Made by a program: the position numbers and the translations under genes. Shown piece after piece: positions 1 to 12,217 of a stretch of 64,000 nt of DNA. The notes under the pieces were generated by a model, which did no database searches, was not told the origin of the DNA, and saw only the letters and a program-made list of their open reading frames with translations. Within the stretch, counting starts at the first letter, position 1. Each line of letters opens with the position of its first letter. The stretch comes from Sphagnum magellanicum (Eukaryota; Streptophyta; Sphagnopsida; Sphagnales; Sphagnaceae), in the NCBI GenBank assembly GCA_021904315.1, contig CM038908.1, forward strand, positions 25,626,501 through 25,690,500, written 5' to 3'.

Positions 1-261
1 TCAATCAAGCAAAGTATGGAAATTTATCTGTGAGATATGTAACACATGATTTCCTTCCCCAAAAGGGATGACAAAAACAGACTACCAAGAATCTAAGAAT
101 CATCACCCACCGATACTGCAAAGGATCTTCTCAGCATGCCAGTCAGAGCTGAAAAATGCCTTTAGTTTAACAACAGAAGTAGTTCTGCAGTGCATCTGAC
201 TCATCAAAATGTATAGTGACCAGTTAAATGTGAACTACAATGTCCAATCACAAATGCAGAA

Positions 262-338
262 GCATACCTTGCACCTGGGAAAAGTGGATGTAGTGGGAGC
301 AATTCTGCCATTATTGCTCTCATCGCCCACATATCCAT
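262..338 (-). pseudogene. MHK/MAK-type protein kinase exon fragment (left copy)
   Basis: On the minus strand this reads MDMWAMRAIMAELLPLHPLF followed by PGA. This is the conserved kinase-domain segment after the activation loop in plant MHK (MAK/RCK-like, CMGC group) kinases, where the family reads roughly VDMWAMGAIMAELFTL. The paralogous exon in the right copy (near 48,585-48,657) is more decayed: the W-A-M there is L-G-T. No clear AG acceptor precedes the exon and no flanking exon is visible before the window edge, so I call it a fragment. The next exons in transcription order would lie left of base 1. Confidence 0.6.
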
Positions 339-341
339 ACA

Positions 342-1610
342 GATATGCAAGAACATGAATCAGAGCAAGAGAAGGAAAGAAACAAAAATGAACAGGCAGG
401 ACACATCATCACCAAGACTCATGATCCTCGGAACCAACCAATAATTATTGCCAATCTGTTCCACACATGGATCCTGTGTGGCCTGACGAGGAATACAAGA
501 ATGAAATCTGCACAGCATAAAAGAAGACATAATCTGGGAACTGTGAGAAAAACAACAGCAAGGGTTGGAGATTATAATTCAACTATTGCAGCACTATAGC
601 ACAAGGATTGCAGAAGTACTTCAGGTGCATGATACCTAATAGAAAACAGCAAGTTAAGAAGACTTCAGTGAAATGTTAAATTCTTCAATAAATATAACTT
701 AGAAAAAATACCCTACTGCATTCTACATGCAAGGTGGACAAAACAAGAACCAGAAATACCATGGATAAACCTCCAAGGCAGGGATAAAGTGTCTGAAAGT
801 TAGTGCATGGCCTTGGTGACAACATACTAGCAACTGCAGACATAGTCAGTGTAAGGGTGTGAAATCAGACTTCCCTCGCAACAGCAAAATCAGCAACCTT
901 GATAACATCCTTGGTTACTGACAGATTCTCTGCATAGACAGTGTATTGCACTGTAAGCTTTAACTAAGCCAGACATAAGTAAGCCGTAGCCTATGGTGAT
1001 TGAAACAATCTTGTCTCAAGCAATCTCTTTCTCCATCTTTGCTTTGTATTTGAAACTCATTTTCATTGGATCATTACCAAACTCATTGCATGCTTGTCAT
1101 TTGCTCCCTCATGCACTTTGTACAAACCACTCTCACATAATATTTATATAATTTTAAGAAATCATAAAAATTTGTAAAGTTTATGATCTATAAAACCAAA
1201 AGAAGGAGTTGAAAGAGTAAAAACAGGAATGAAGTACCATGAATAGTATGGAATATAATCATTCTATTGTGGTTTTTTCACATGATGAATGCCAAAGCAT
1301 TTTTCGATACTCACATTTTGCATTTAGTTGTTCCTTTGTTAAAGGTCTTTTGAAGAAAATCAACATATGAACGCAAAGCCCAATTAAATAACACATGTTC
1401 ATATGTCAATGACATGACATGTTGAAATAATCTATATAAAATGATATAATTGAATTTTAAAAAAAAATGTAACATTGATATGATGCAATATGCAACATGT
1501 AACAAATTTTGTTTATTCAAACAAATTTTTTAAAAAGTCAAATATCCTTGTGGAATATATTAAATGTATAAGGGTGTGAGCTTCTAATATGCCTTTTCAA
1601 ATAGTACAAA
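342..1610. other. Non-coding stretch, partly non-homologous between the two copies
   Basis: From about 485 to 1,020 this sequence has no counterpart in the right copy, where 48,803-49,580 stands in its place. Homology resumes at 'caagcaa(t/g)ctctttctcc'. The open frame at 345-599 has no recognisable domain. No gene is supported. Confidence 0.5.
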
Positions 1611-2222
1611 CTAGTGGTAACCTGTGCCTGCAAGGCACAGCACGGCACCAAGAATTGTGACTTCCAGCATCATCTGCACATCAGCCTCCTTCTGAGAGAG
1701 CACCATCTTGATGTCGCACTGCGTCGCTACTGCAATCTGATGACAGCCACAGACGCAAAAACTGCAAACCAAATCCTAGAAGGGGAAAAAAAAACAGACG
1801 CAAAAAAAACCGTTCGGTACATCCGTGAGACTTAAACCTAAACCCTAAAGGAGCACCAAACCCTAACCGTACCAAGACCCAAATGTAATTAATGAACCCC
1901 TAAGGTCAGGTTAAGTTCTGGGAAAAAAAAAACAGACGCAAAAAAAAACGTCCTGTACAGCAGCCGCTGAGACTTAAACCTAAATCCTAAAAGGAGTGAA
2001 AAACCCTAACCGTACCAAGACCTAGGTGTAGTTAATGAACCCCTAAAATTAGGTTAAGTTCTTATGCACAATAGTTACAGTTCAATCAGCAAAAGAATTC
2101 CAAAAATTTACACCGTCAGATCTCATTGATTTGGATGGCCAGGAGATATCCAACACAATTTATAACTGTTATAATTGTCAAAGACAGACACACTGACAGA
2201 CGTAGTGAATTAATATATAAGA
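1611..2222 (-). mobile_element. Non-autonomous Helitron, 612 bp, with empty site in the paralogous copy
   Basis: Read on the minus strand the element starts TCTTATATATTAATTC (2,222 downward) and ends with a hairpin (7-bp stem CTGTGCC/GGCACAG at 1,622-1,640, 5-nt loop), then 7 nt, then CTAG (1,611-1,614). It sits exactly between A (1,610) and T (2,223), the classic Helitron A^T target, with no target duplication. The right copy near 50,195 reads 'agtacaaa tggagcatg' without it, so the insertion is confirmed by an empty site. No Rep/helicase is encoded. Internally a unit of about 138 bp is tandemly duplicated (1,781-1,918 and 1,919-2,060), each with an A-rich run and 'cagacgcaaaa'. Confidence 0.9.
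1781..2060. repeat. Tandem duplication of about 138 bp inside the Helitron
   Basis: Two units each carry, in order, a poly-A tract, cagacgcaaaaaaaa, 'gagacttaaacctaaa', 'accctaaccgtaccaagacc' and 'gttaatgaacccctaa'-like sequence. The duplication is confined to the transposon. Confidence 0.75.
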
Positions 2223-5200
2223 TGGAGCGTGAGTTCAAGGGAGTAGAATATAGTGAAAGTTGCTTATACAAAATTAATTTTGTTTGAAAACTTTGTCCAT
2301 ATGTTTATAAGATTCAATTTGTGATCATTTTGGTTAATGAGTTTGGCAAACATTGAAATTCCAAACTACACAAATCTTTAAGCATATCTTTTAAACATTG
2401 CCTAGAAAAAAAAACACATGTTCAATAACCTTTTTCTTTTCAGACATGTTCAAAACTAACTAATAATAATAATAATAATAATAATTTACAATTAAATAAT
2501 ATGCCAATAATTTATATAGATTGAAATCATATTGTCAACCGCACCAAAAAATAATAATCATGTAACACTTTAAACAAAATTAACTTATTTTTCTGTACTC
2601 ATATATTCCCAAAAAACCACAATTAATAATGTTTTCAAATCAACATAATTGGACAATAATAATTTTACCCAAGTTAATTGTTATAGATTTGTTTCATTTC
2701 CACAAAAACAATTCTACCAAAAATGGCAAGAGTAACAAAATTTGACACTATAATATCTTCAAAGCCCAAGGTTAACATCTATACATTCATGTGGAAACTA
2801 AAAATAAAATTTGAAATTTGAAATCAAAACATATGACATGTAAATTATTTTTTTGAAACACATAATACTTATGAATTATCAAAAAACAGTTGTAGGAATA
2901 TAACATTTGGGAAACAGTATATGACCAATACAAAAAACACTATTACTACATTTTAAACATCAGAGACATTCAGTGAGGCACTTTTTTGAAAGGTGCAAAC
3001 TATCACAACACCTTATTCAATGCAAAGACAAAGGAAGCGTGCTTTGCACTATTTGCAGGAATTGTAAAATCTTATTGGGTGGGAGAAACAAGAAATTATA
3101 ACCAAGTGTCCTTCACAAACACATATGCAGATGCAACTTTGCATTTCATTGCATTAGATGACTCAAAGTTCATACAAGAATACAAAAATAAAAATTCAGA
3201 TTGGAGTCAATATTGGAGAAACACATGTACAAACTTAGTTTGGCATGAAAATCGAGAGTTCATTTTCAAAAACAATATTAAAAACAAAAATTACGACAAC
3301 AACATAAAAAATTGTTGAATCAACATTTTAAAAATAGAAAATCACTCTGGAAAACGATAATGTTGAAATTTGTTATAAAATAGAAATATTTCATATTGAC
3401 AATAAAGTAAATAATGGGGACATGATTAATTCAGGAAATTTAATGTCCATAAAATATTACATCAGATATTGGAAACATTTTGCTTCTAAAAAGCACAGTT
3501 TAACATTATAATTATATACAATTAAGCTATTAAGCCAAGCAAACACAATGAAAGACAATTACAATGTTTATAAACTTATCATATAAATCAAGTTTGGAAA
3601 AAAGAAAAGCTCATTTTCAAATTTCTATTATTTTTCATGTTTGCTTGTTTTATTTTTTTAAATAGTTAAAACTTCAATCTACATTTTTTTTTCCAAGTGT
3701 GTGTTGTTACCAATCAAAAATGAAAAGCTAGCTCCTTCCAACATAGCCATGAGGGTTGTTGGAATTTGGGAAAAAAAATAAAAATCGTTATATTTTCATC
3801 TTTAAAAAAAAATAAAATCATAATCGTTAACAATTCTATACTCAACATAATTTTTAAAATACCAATTTATATTTTTTTGTAATAATGTTTTGTGATTTTC
3901 AATTAATAAATGAAAAAAATCCAAAAATTGAAAATCAAATCTTTGAAATACATTGATTTTTAGTTTTGTTGAAAAGCTTAAGAATATTATCAAGCCTATA
4001 AAAATAGAAAGTTGCACACATTTTTTCAATTCAAATATCAAACATCATTTATCAAAAAATTAATTACATTCATCACTACAATTTTGAATTTTCATTACAC
4101 ATACAATAATATCTAATTGTCTGTAATAACAAATAAAAAGAACATCGATAGACTCACTAGAAACAAAAAAACATGCAAAGAAACAAAAGATTAAACAAAA
4201 CAAATAAAACAAGATTACATAAAAAATAAAGATATAATAAACATTAAAAGACAAAAAAAATTCAAATAACTAAAAATATTTAAAGACATTTCAATACAAC
4301 AAAATATATGTTTTCTCTTCACAAATCAACAATTTGAAAACTGAAATCAAACCTATTGCAGAAAAATTAACAAACAAGCCAAAAAATGAACATGAAGATG
4401 ACCAAATTTCGATTTGTAGAAAGACCAAAAATAAAAAAAGATTTGATTAATATTAAGTAACAAATATTCAAACATATGCATAACATTATCATGTTTACGT
4501 TCCATAGATGGACTAATAATCCTACAAGATCTCACCATACAAAACATAAACAAAACTGAATTCAAAAAATGACCAATAAAAATGGTAACGCCTACTTCAA
4601 AACATGATATAACTAAAGAAAAATAACTCTAAACATTGCACATTGAAATGCAACAGCAACAAAAAATTAATCATGATGAAAAAAGATTTAAACAACAACA
4701 TTATTGATAATTGTATTATTAATTACTAGCACAAAGATATTCAATTAATGGTAAATGGTGAAAATGTCCTTCTAAATCCCTTTAGGATGATTGAACGACC
4801 AACATATGATGGTAACAATGCAAATGTTATATGTTCAAAAACTACAACCATTAGGATACCAACAACACACATACATAATCATAAGAACCATACATAGATA
4901 CTTATTCAATGCATACAACACATTTTCATAAGTAACAATCATTGGATCTTAATCCAAATACATGCATCCACACGAGACCTACATTACAGAATATATGATT
5001 CAAACACCCCAAGAACGAAAAAATTACTAAATGATACCATGCAATTATTCATAAAAGAATTAATGTTAGATGCTTGTTAAATGGATATGCAAATATTATG
5101 CAACAATCGGATGGTTCATCTTATGGGCTTTTTACAATATCATATGCAACTGATATAACATTTGTACCTCACCCAAAACAAACTATCTACATTGTCCTAG

Positions 5201-8200
5201 AAATGCAATTGCCTTTGCACACAAATATAAACAACAAAAACATATCTCCTGCCCCCCAAACACATAACCATGGAATTGGCCGTCACTAGTAATGTGCAGT
5301 GACATGGAGCCCAAATATACAAAAAATGTTGAATAGGCTTCTAAATAGTCATGAAAAAAAAAAGATATGACTAATGAAATTACTGGATTTGGTGTTTTTT
5401 TTTTCTTGATTATCTTGAGTGAACTATTATTTAAAAGTGTAATAAGGTTTGGTAGGTTTGTGAAAATTTTGAATCACCAATGGAAAATGATAAAATAGGA
5501 TCAATATTTTCAATATTCAGCAAAATAGGGTTGTGTGTAGGCCTGAAGATTTAATTTTCAAGCCACTTGGATTGTTTGATTTGATGATCTGAATTTGTTT
5601 TCTTAGTTATCTTGACCGAAATAACACTTTTGCTATGCGCAGATGGGTTTCTTGTGCACTTTGTTTCTAATTTTCAAAAATTTAGAGAAAAAAAAATATA
5701 TCAATATCTATGAAGATTCATGAGCCCAAGAATCCAAGCCTATTATTATTATGATGAAAAATAAAAATATTCTAGATTCAAACTCGACAAGATGTTGATA
5801 GACATCAGTAGGTACCTAGTCTAAGCTATTTAGTAGCCCCTAGCTGCTGACTCCAACTTCTACGTACCTACTACCTATGTGTTGTGGGTTTATGTGTTTG
5901 TGCTAGTAACTGTAGGCTACTAGTAAGTTAGTGTCACCAAATATAGCTCACTAAAATATAACTTAGTCACGATGGCCATACGTCTTTGTGGATATAATCA
6001 TCCAATTTTATTGTCTTGGCAACCTTGGGACTTGTCATAAGGTTTGAAGTTTCATCCTCTCGACCATGTGCATGCAAGGACTAATCACTTGGACAATTTT
6101 ACCCACCAAAATAGTATCTTGTAATCATCAAGGTCTTGGTATTTAAAATTTACTAGGGTAAAAGATGAGCCTATTATTGCACATTTTAAAACATATTTTA
6201 AAATATTCTCATGATACAAAAATATTTTCTTGGTGAAATTTAGTGTAGGTTAAAGCACAAGGGAATGCACTTTACCAAAATAAGGACCCCATGAGGTAAA
6301 GCTGAATATAAACCCAAATTTGGTAAAGCCCATCCCCAAGGTATTACACAACATAAAGACCGCTTGTTTTTTTGTTTAAAATTGTGTGATACTTGGAAGA
6401 CACTGATTAGATATTGCATTAATAAAATACCCATAAGTTTTTTATTGGATGTAAGAGTATCTACAAATACACTATAAAAAAAACGAACAGGTATTTGCAT
6501 ATGTAGCACCTATCCTATCTTGGTCACAACACCCAATTTTCAGAATGTGTAAATACAATTAGTACCTATGTGAAAATTTGTGGCCTACAAGTAATGAATG
6601 TAATTTCAATTCATCATTTTCCATTCACCCCCATGACTGCACATTACATTGGACACACGAAGAAAACTTGTTGTTGCATTTCATCATGCGGTTAAATTCC
6701 CTACCTATTAATCTATGGGAAATAAGAGGGTTTACAAGATAAATAACCAAGATGGAACCTTGGCAACTCAGCTATGGTTCATCCAAAACATAGTTATAAT
6801 AGGTTTCCAATGGATGGTGGTGCACTTGTCATGGGTGCTCGCTACTAAGTCACATAATCCCATTTTCACTAAGTGTGTTAGTTTGAATTATGAGTTCAAT
6901 TGTTGAAAACTTCAGCAACATTTTCTATTTTGATTGGTTAATCTTTTCAATAGCCATATCATATATGTTTGATATTAAGGAGGGGAAAAAGACAAAAGAC
7001 CCAAGAAATTCATCTAGAAAGCCCATCAATTGTTAATAAACACACACATTGATCTCACCAATGAAGAATAAATTAATACATAGAAAAAATTAGAAAAAAT
7101 TGATGGTTGCATGATTTAAGAGTCACTTTCCCATAAGAAGCATAAGAGTCTGTCTACAGGTGCATAACTATAATACTTCAGGTTGAAGGAGCGTCCTTAA
7201 AGTTCATCTACCTCTCCAAATAGACAGTACAGTTATCCTTAAAGTCACACGATTAGGGGGCAAGAACCAGTAATTTTGGCATAATAGGGCATAAAATGCT
7301 TAATTGATAATGAAAATTTTACAAAAAGAAATAATTGGGACCCAAACTAGTTTTTCTACCAATTTTGGTGGGAAACCGAGTTTCGTCCTATCTTTCTTTT
7401 TTCCTAAACGCCTCCACTGCTGTTACATATATTTTGAATGCTCCAACCTGGACAACAACTATAATTAGTCTCAAACCTTATGCATTAAATACAGAGTTTC
7501 AACATTTCATACTGAGATTCAATAAAATTTCCTTACTTTGCAAGTACCACTGAAAGATGGGATAGGGGGCGGAAGCAGGCCCAAATAGAAACTGAAGACA
7601 GGGGAGTTTTTGGTTATTTTAATAAGCACAAGTAATATGGTAGAAGTTAGAACCATGCTTGTTAGTATGAAGAGCATGTTGCAAGGTTGGAACTGTGTTG
7701 AAATGTTTGGGTTTGTGCACATTTCATTAAAATTAAAGAAGCATGTGTTGAAGGCTCTTTGAACTTCGCATTCCCATTGCATTGGCCAGATGCAACATTT
7801 AAGTACTAGTTTAGTTCATTGAGGCAACTCTTCAAAACAAAATTGAAGTGTTACTTTACTAAAGTGAAACTTCTTCAGTCAATTTGGCGGCATGATAGGT
7901 CACACAATACCTTTTCAAGAATCACTTGGGTCTTAATAATTCAATAAATAAATAACTAAAAATTAGCCAGCTTTAATTGTGTGGCACATGCTCACTTAAA
8001 ATATTTTAATGTGTCATAAATGTTTTTTGCATCTAGCATTTGTTCACATTTGGTTGTTTCATATGTGCTGCACAACATATAAAATAATCCTCATTTACTA
8101 GTCCATGTGTTTCTTATCATTAAGTTTTTGGATTGAGTTGTCCAAAGGTTTCAAATTTGTAATTGTTATAATTTTTATGGCAGCTGATATTTGATAAAAA

Positions 8201-8830
8201 TTTATGTTTATGATTCAAATGGATGCATTTTAGCATAATTTTGTTAGTCTTATCGATTGTTACACCATATTATGTTATTGTGACTAAAACTAAAATTGAA
8301 CTTAAATGTTCTTTAAAGAATATTGAAATGTGTACCAAATTAAAAAATTGAACCAGGCTTGTGTTTATTGCAACGTATAAAACTCATCTGTCATTCCAAA
8401 TTGTTGATGATTAAATCAAAGGAAGCACATAGTCCAAAGTTAAATTTTGTGAATTGAAATTGTGTTTAATGTGACATTTCTTTTAGGTGCCTTTCAAGGA
8501 AGGTTTTATTTTCAATTTTGTGATGTCAAATATTTGACAATTTTTTCAATGAAAATAACAAAATTAATTGAATTTATAGTATATATATATCCAGAAAATT
8601 CCCAATTTCAGCTTTCCCCCCCTCCCCCACAAGTAAATTATTCAAGGTTCCAAATCTAACAATCTCAGTGCCGCAAATAGGCTTTTTAAAAAAAGGCTAT
8701 TCCACAAACCTTGTATACTTGTGCATATTTTTCACACTAATATTACAACCCTTGTTTACATAGTAAGTACATATAGATAGGGTTGACAGTTTAGTATGAA
8801 TGTTTCCAACTATAAATGATGGGTCCAGTT
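2223..8830. other. AT-rich non-coding body of the left duplicated unit
   Basis: Long AT-rich DNA with a (TAA)n microsatellite at about 2,460-2,487 and many homopolymer runs. All open frames are short. The only one that stays open in both copies is at 2,986-3,318 (listed separately). I see no gene, RNA gene or transposon ends that I can support here. Confidence 0.6.
2986..3318 (+). other. Open segment conserved in both duplicated copies, no recognised domain
   Basis: A 110-codon open segment whose counterpart at 50,944-51,276 is also open over its full length. It contains NYHNTLFN, SYWVGETRNYNQVSFT and WSQYWRNTC. The first codon is TTG, with no ATG at the start, so if coding it would be an internal exon or a remnant. 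The differences between copies are mostly amino-acid changing (for example K-E-A-C-F against K-E-V-A-F, V-K against G-R), which argues against current protein-level selection. I do not recognise the family. Confidence 0.25.
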
Positions 8831-9233
8831 GGCCACAGCGAAGGAGCACCCAGCAGTGCACCATGAAGGATGGATGATAAGTGGTCAGGAAACAGTTTTC
8901 TTTTGGGTTCCAGTTCTGTAGCTAACCAGGGTGGTTAGCTCCAGAAGTTAGGTTGTTAATAGGTAGGTAGTAAAAAAAAAAACCCTTATCTATGCACAAA
9001 CCATCTACTTACTTAGTAGTTACCTAGTTTTCTACCTATTTACTTGCATATGAGACCTATATCCTACAGAATTGGTTATCAAGATGAAACCAAATATTAA
9101 CTCAGTTGAGAATGCCCGCACTTATTCAATTGAGAATGCCCACACTCAAGAGCACTTTGTTTTCCAAATTCCTTGAGTCATTTTTTTCCCTTGTGATACT
9201 TGGCAGGTATCATGGGATTTTTTGATAAAAAAT
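8831..9233. mobile_element. Partial TIR-element (MITE-like) present only in the left copy
   Basis: The DNA between about 8,630 and 9,233 is absent from the right copy near 57,905. At 8,831 it has a terminus starting GGCCACAGCGAAGGAGCACC and running through 'gcaccatg' and 'ggatgg'. This is alignable to the termini at 24,663 and 62,762 and more loosely to the MULE A/B termini. Internally it has the same 'taggtaggtag' and 'ctacctattta' type sequence as those elements. I could not find a matching right terminus, so its limits are approximate. Confidence 0.45.
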
Positions 9234-10869
9234 CATTGATTTTTACTTTGTATAATGCCATCGGTTGTGGGCATTATTACCAAGATCAGGCCCGATTTGG
9301 CTCCACCTAGCACGGCCCCTTTTCCGACAATGGCCGCAACCTCAGGAGTTAACCCGACATATATTTATTGTTCAGCTTCTATTGAAAAAATAAAATAAAA
9401 ATGCAATCAAACTCACTATTATATAATAAACTCCAATAATACATTTGGAAGCACAAAACAAATGCAAATACAGGAATAAAGCACAACTCAGCCTCCACTG
9501 CAAAAAGAGTACAACAAATTTTCACATAAATGTTCCTATTTATTAGTGGTGTTCAATGCCTTCCAAAAGAGCAGGTTTCATTCTTCATTTTGTGGAGGAG
9601 ATTTTTCTCTTCACATTCTAATTTATGCAATACAACAAGGGCTTTCATGTATCATCCATGTTTGACGACTCATTTTTAAAATACATTTCCATATATTTTT
9701 TCTTTCTCTTGATTTTAATTTCTTTTAGGATCTCATGATTTATATGTCCCAACTCCTAAGTTCTAACCTTCAATTTCATGTATTATTGTTCTTGGACTTT
9801 AGTTTCCCTAGATTAGCCTTTATTTCATCTAATTTTTTTCTTGGATTTGAACTTTCTTGAATCTTATATTTCTAGACTTTCATTTCATCAAATGTTTTTT
9901 CATTTTGCAGATTTCAAATTTATTGGATATGATCTTTGACCGGCTTTCATTTCAACAGCCACAAATTTCCACTTTCTCTAGATCCTATCATTGATTGCCT
10001 TGATATATTACAAATAGTTTGATCATAAAATCAAGAAACACTTTAAAATGTTGAGGAGTTCAAATTCTTTTTCTTATTTGGAATCTCGTCCTCTAACAAC
10101 ATTGAGCATAATGTTGAATTGAACTTATTTGCACCTCTTAATGTCTAAATTTCTGAACACGACTTAAGGTCTAAGGGTATAGAAGCATTAAAAATCGACA
10201 GGGGACATCAATGTTCAATTGGGAAAATTGGCAAAAATTATTCAATGATGTGCATTTCATACAATGTTTATAATGTGCACTTAAAAATCTGCTAAGAGTT
10301 CTTCGAATTGTTTTCCAAGCTGAAATCTACAAGATTTCAAGTGAGACCCTACCTTTCAAATTTTGTTAGTATTCCAACATTTTGTCTTTAGCCCCAACTC
10401 TCATCATGCATGCACATGGAATGTTTCATCCCCACAAGTTATTTGTGAACCTCAATCTCTTGAATTGTAGACCATAGTTGACACAGGTTTGTTGTCCCAT
10501 TAGTTTAGGAATGATTGGGTCTCCTGTAGGCTATAGCTGTGTAAACTTCACAAAAATGTCACAGAAGTGATGTTTTACGAAATATGGATAAGAAGAGCTA
10601 AATAATATTAATAGCAGGGTCAGCTGATTTGACCCCCTGCCCCTCTGCGGTATTGGGAACCAGAATTGCCTGCAGCAGCTGATTCCGCTAAATGTCCTTT
10701 TGATAGCAACCAGTGTGCTAATTCTGCCACAACCTATCTATTTTTCGATTGGCCCTACTACTAGTAAAAGCAAAGAACAGACCAGTGAAGGCCAATACTG
10801 CCAGGTGTGCCCTCCCTTGAAATGTTAACCTGGCACAATCCACCTTCTATGGCCCGTTCTATGGTACAA
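9234..10869. other. End of the left duplicated unit and spacer before the LINE
   Basis: Up to 10,386 this is homologous to about 57,905-58,803, with a second left-only block at about 9,262-9,440. From 10,387 to about 10,869 the sequence is unique in the window and shows no gene. The text near 10,800-10,869 may already be decayed LINE sequence. Confidence 0.45.
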
Positions 10870-11448
10870 AATGAGGATGTGCAACCAGATCAGAGGAGTG
10901 GTACGAAACTTCATTTGGGGGGGAAAGGTTTCCAATACACGGGCCAAGGTCAAATGGGACTCTCTTACACTTCCTTTGTCTAGGGTGGCTTAGGGATCAT
11001 AGACCCCAAGGCACAATCCGAATCACTTCTTGCCAAACTTCTGGTGAGAGGTCTTGCCCCAGGAGGAGAACCCTGGAAAGAGATTCTAAGGCACCGAGCG
11101 GATCAAGTTCATCTCTCGGTGCACGGCAAAGGGCCAAGCATCCCGGATATAAATTGGCTCTTTGCCGCCCCGAAGCTCAAAAAATTGAAATGCTCATTTT
11201 GGAAGAGCATCCTTGGCTCTTGGCTCAACGTAAGAGTTGGTCTAGCAAAGTCCGAACTCGCATCCCATGCGGAGGTTCTCAGACAGCCTATTTTCAGCAA
11301 CCCTCTCATCCTCAACACGACTGGTCACCCTCTGGGAGTGAGTGGTCGCAATGAAGGACGAGCCATTGCCAATTCTGGCTGCACCCGAATCAAAGATCTC
11401 TGGGACCAGGAGGGCAGGGCATGGAAAAGCTTCCAAGCCCTCCAGTTG
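10870..11448 (+). mobile_element. L1-type LINE fragment (3' end of reverse transcriptase ORF)
   Basis: Conceptual translation gives RNFIWGGKVSNTRAKVKWDS, then a one-base frameshift near the 'ggtggcttaggg' at about 10,985, then IDPKAQSESLLAKLLVRGLA and further on FAAPKLKKLKCSFWKSIL and GCTRIKDLWDQEGRAWKSFQ. This is the region between the RT core and the zinc-binding zf-RVT domain of plant non-LTR retrotransposons. It is interrupted at 11,449 by MULE A after the codons for A-L-Q-L. The continuation (TYHATNR...) is found inverted at 18,893-18,186. The long + frame running past 11,448 into the transposon is not a real protein. Confidence 0.8.
11440..11448 (+). repeat. 9-bp target site duplication of the MULE (left)
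   Basis: CTCCAGTTG immediately precedes the element terminus GGCTGGAGTG. Its partner is CTCCAATTG (minus strand of 18,885-18,893), immediately outside the terminus at 18,894. There is one mismatch in nine. In the LINE frame both copies encode L-Q-L, so they are the duplicated target. Nine bases is the size typical of Mutator-like elements. Confidence 0.75.
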
Positions 11449-11559
11449 GGCTGGAGTGAATTAACACCCACCAATGCATCAGTTGCGGATGAGCCCGTTG
11501 AGGCCGTTTTCTGGATGGACGAAAATCCCATCCTCCCTGCCCGATTTTTTTTTTTTTTT

Positions 11560-11680
11560 CCCACCTCTTCTCTACCCCAAAATTTTCCCCCGTCCTACCT
11601 ACCACCTACCTCCCCCCGTCCTACCTACCACCTACCTTCCCCCTCCTACCTACCACCTACCAACCCCACCCCCCCTCACT
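11560..11680. repeat. Pyrimidine tract with CCTACCACCTACC repeats
   Basis: A poly-T run (about 11,545-11,560) is followed by 'ccccaaaattttcccc' and tandem cctacctaccacctacc units. The inverted counterpart in element B is at about 23,965-24,040 (ggtaggaggg units), which helps to prove A and B are relatives. Confidence 0.7.
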
Positions 11681-11879
11681 CCATCGCCAGAGCTCCAGAA
11701 ACCTCGGGCGGCTGTGGAGCGGGAGCTGGAGCTGTGGCTATGGAGCTGGAGCGGCTGGAGTTGGAGCGGAGTTGCTGGAGTTGGAACGGGACCCACGCGC
11801 ACACGAAAAGGTAAGAAGTCTTCTTCTTTTTCTTGCTTGCTTGCTTGTTGCAACGCAGCAAGCTCCGGAGCCAGGCTCC

Positions 11880-12050
11880 GGAGCTTTGCTGCACGTTGCT
11901 TTGCTGCGCGTTGCTTTGCTACGCGTTACTTTGCTGCAGCTCCGGAGCTTGCTGCGTTGCTTTGTTGCGCGTTACTTTGCTGTGGCTCCGGAGCTTGCTG
12001 CGTTGCTTTGCTGCGCATTGCTTTGCTGCGCGTTGCTTTGCTGCAACTAA
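11880..12050. repeat. GC-rich tandem tract with about 15-bp period
   Basis: Repeats of cgttgctttgctgcg with 'gctccggagct' palindromes. It lies downstream of a good splice donor (AAAAG|GTAAGAAG near 11,811), so it may be an intron or leader of the element's gene. All three + frames are open through it by periodicity; no protein is inferred. Confidence 0.7.
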
Positions 12051-12217
12051 ACCCTGCAACGCAGCAAGCTCTGGAGCGTCTCTTGCAGCAGAAGAAAAAG
12101 AAGAACCCTGAACCTTTTGCCCCATCCTCTATATTTTTTTATTTTGCTTTAGTTTAGCTGATTAGAATTAACATTTAACAATAACTAGTGGTCTTTTGTT
12201 TAGGGTTGGAGGTTGGA

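Larger units (their letters stand above)
1..10386. repeat. 10-kb segmental duplication, left copy (truncated by window edge)
   Basis: This stretch matches 48,321-58,803 in the same orientation almost from end to end. Homology starts at base 1 (so the true left end lies outside) and stops near 10,386, where 'ccaacatttt' is followed by unrelated sequence in the two copies. By eye about nine bases in ten agree in sampled stretches, with many small indels. Larger differences are: a Helitron at 1,611-2,222 only here; a replaced segment (about 485-1,020 here against 48,803-49,580); extra DNA at about 8,630-9,233 and 9,262-9,440 only here; and a solo LTR and an indel only in the right copy. The unit contains one exon of an MHK-like kinase and otherwise AT-rich DNA without recognisable genes. 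Confidence 0.93.

Noticed and set aside
11044..11814. 256-codon frame as a cellular gene
   Set aside because: The first part is the 3' end of a LINE reverse transcriptase and the second part is transposon terminus and low-complexity DNA.
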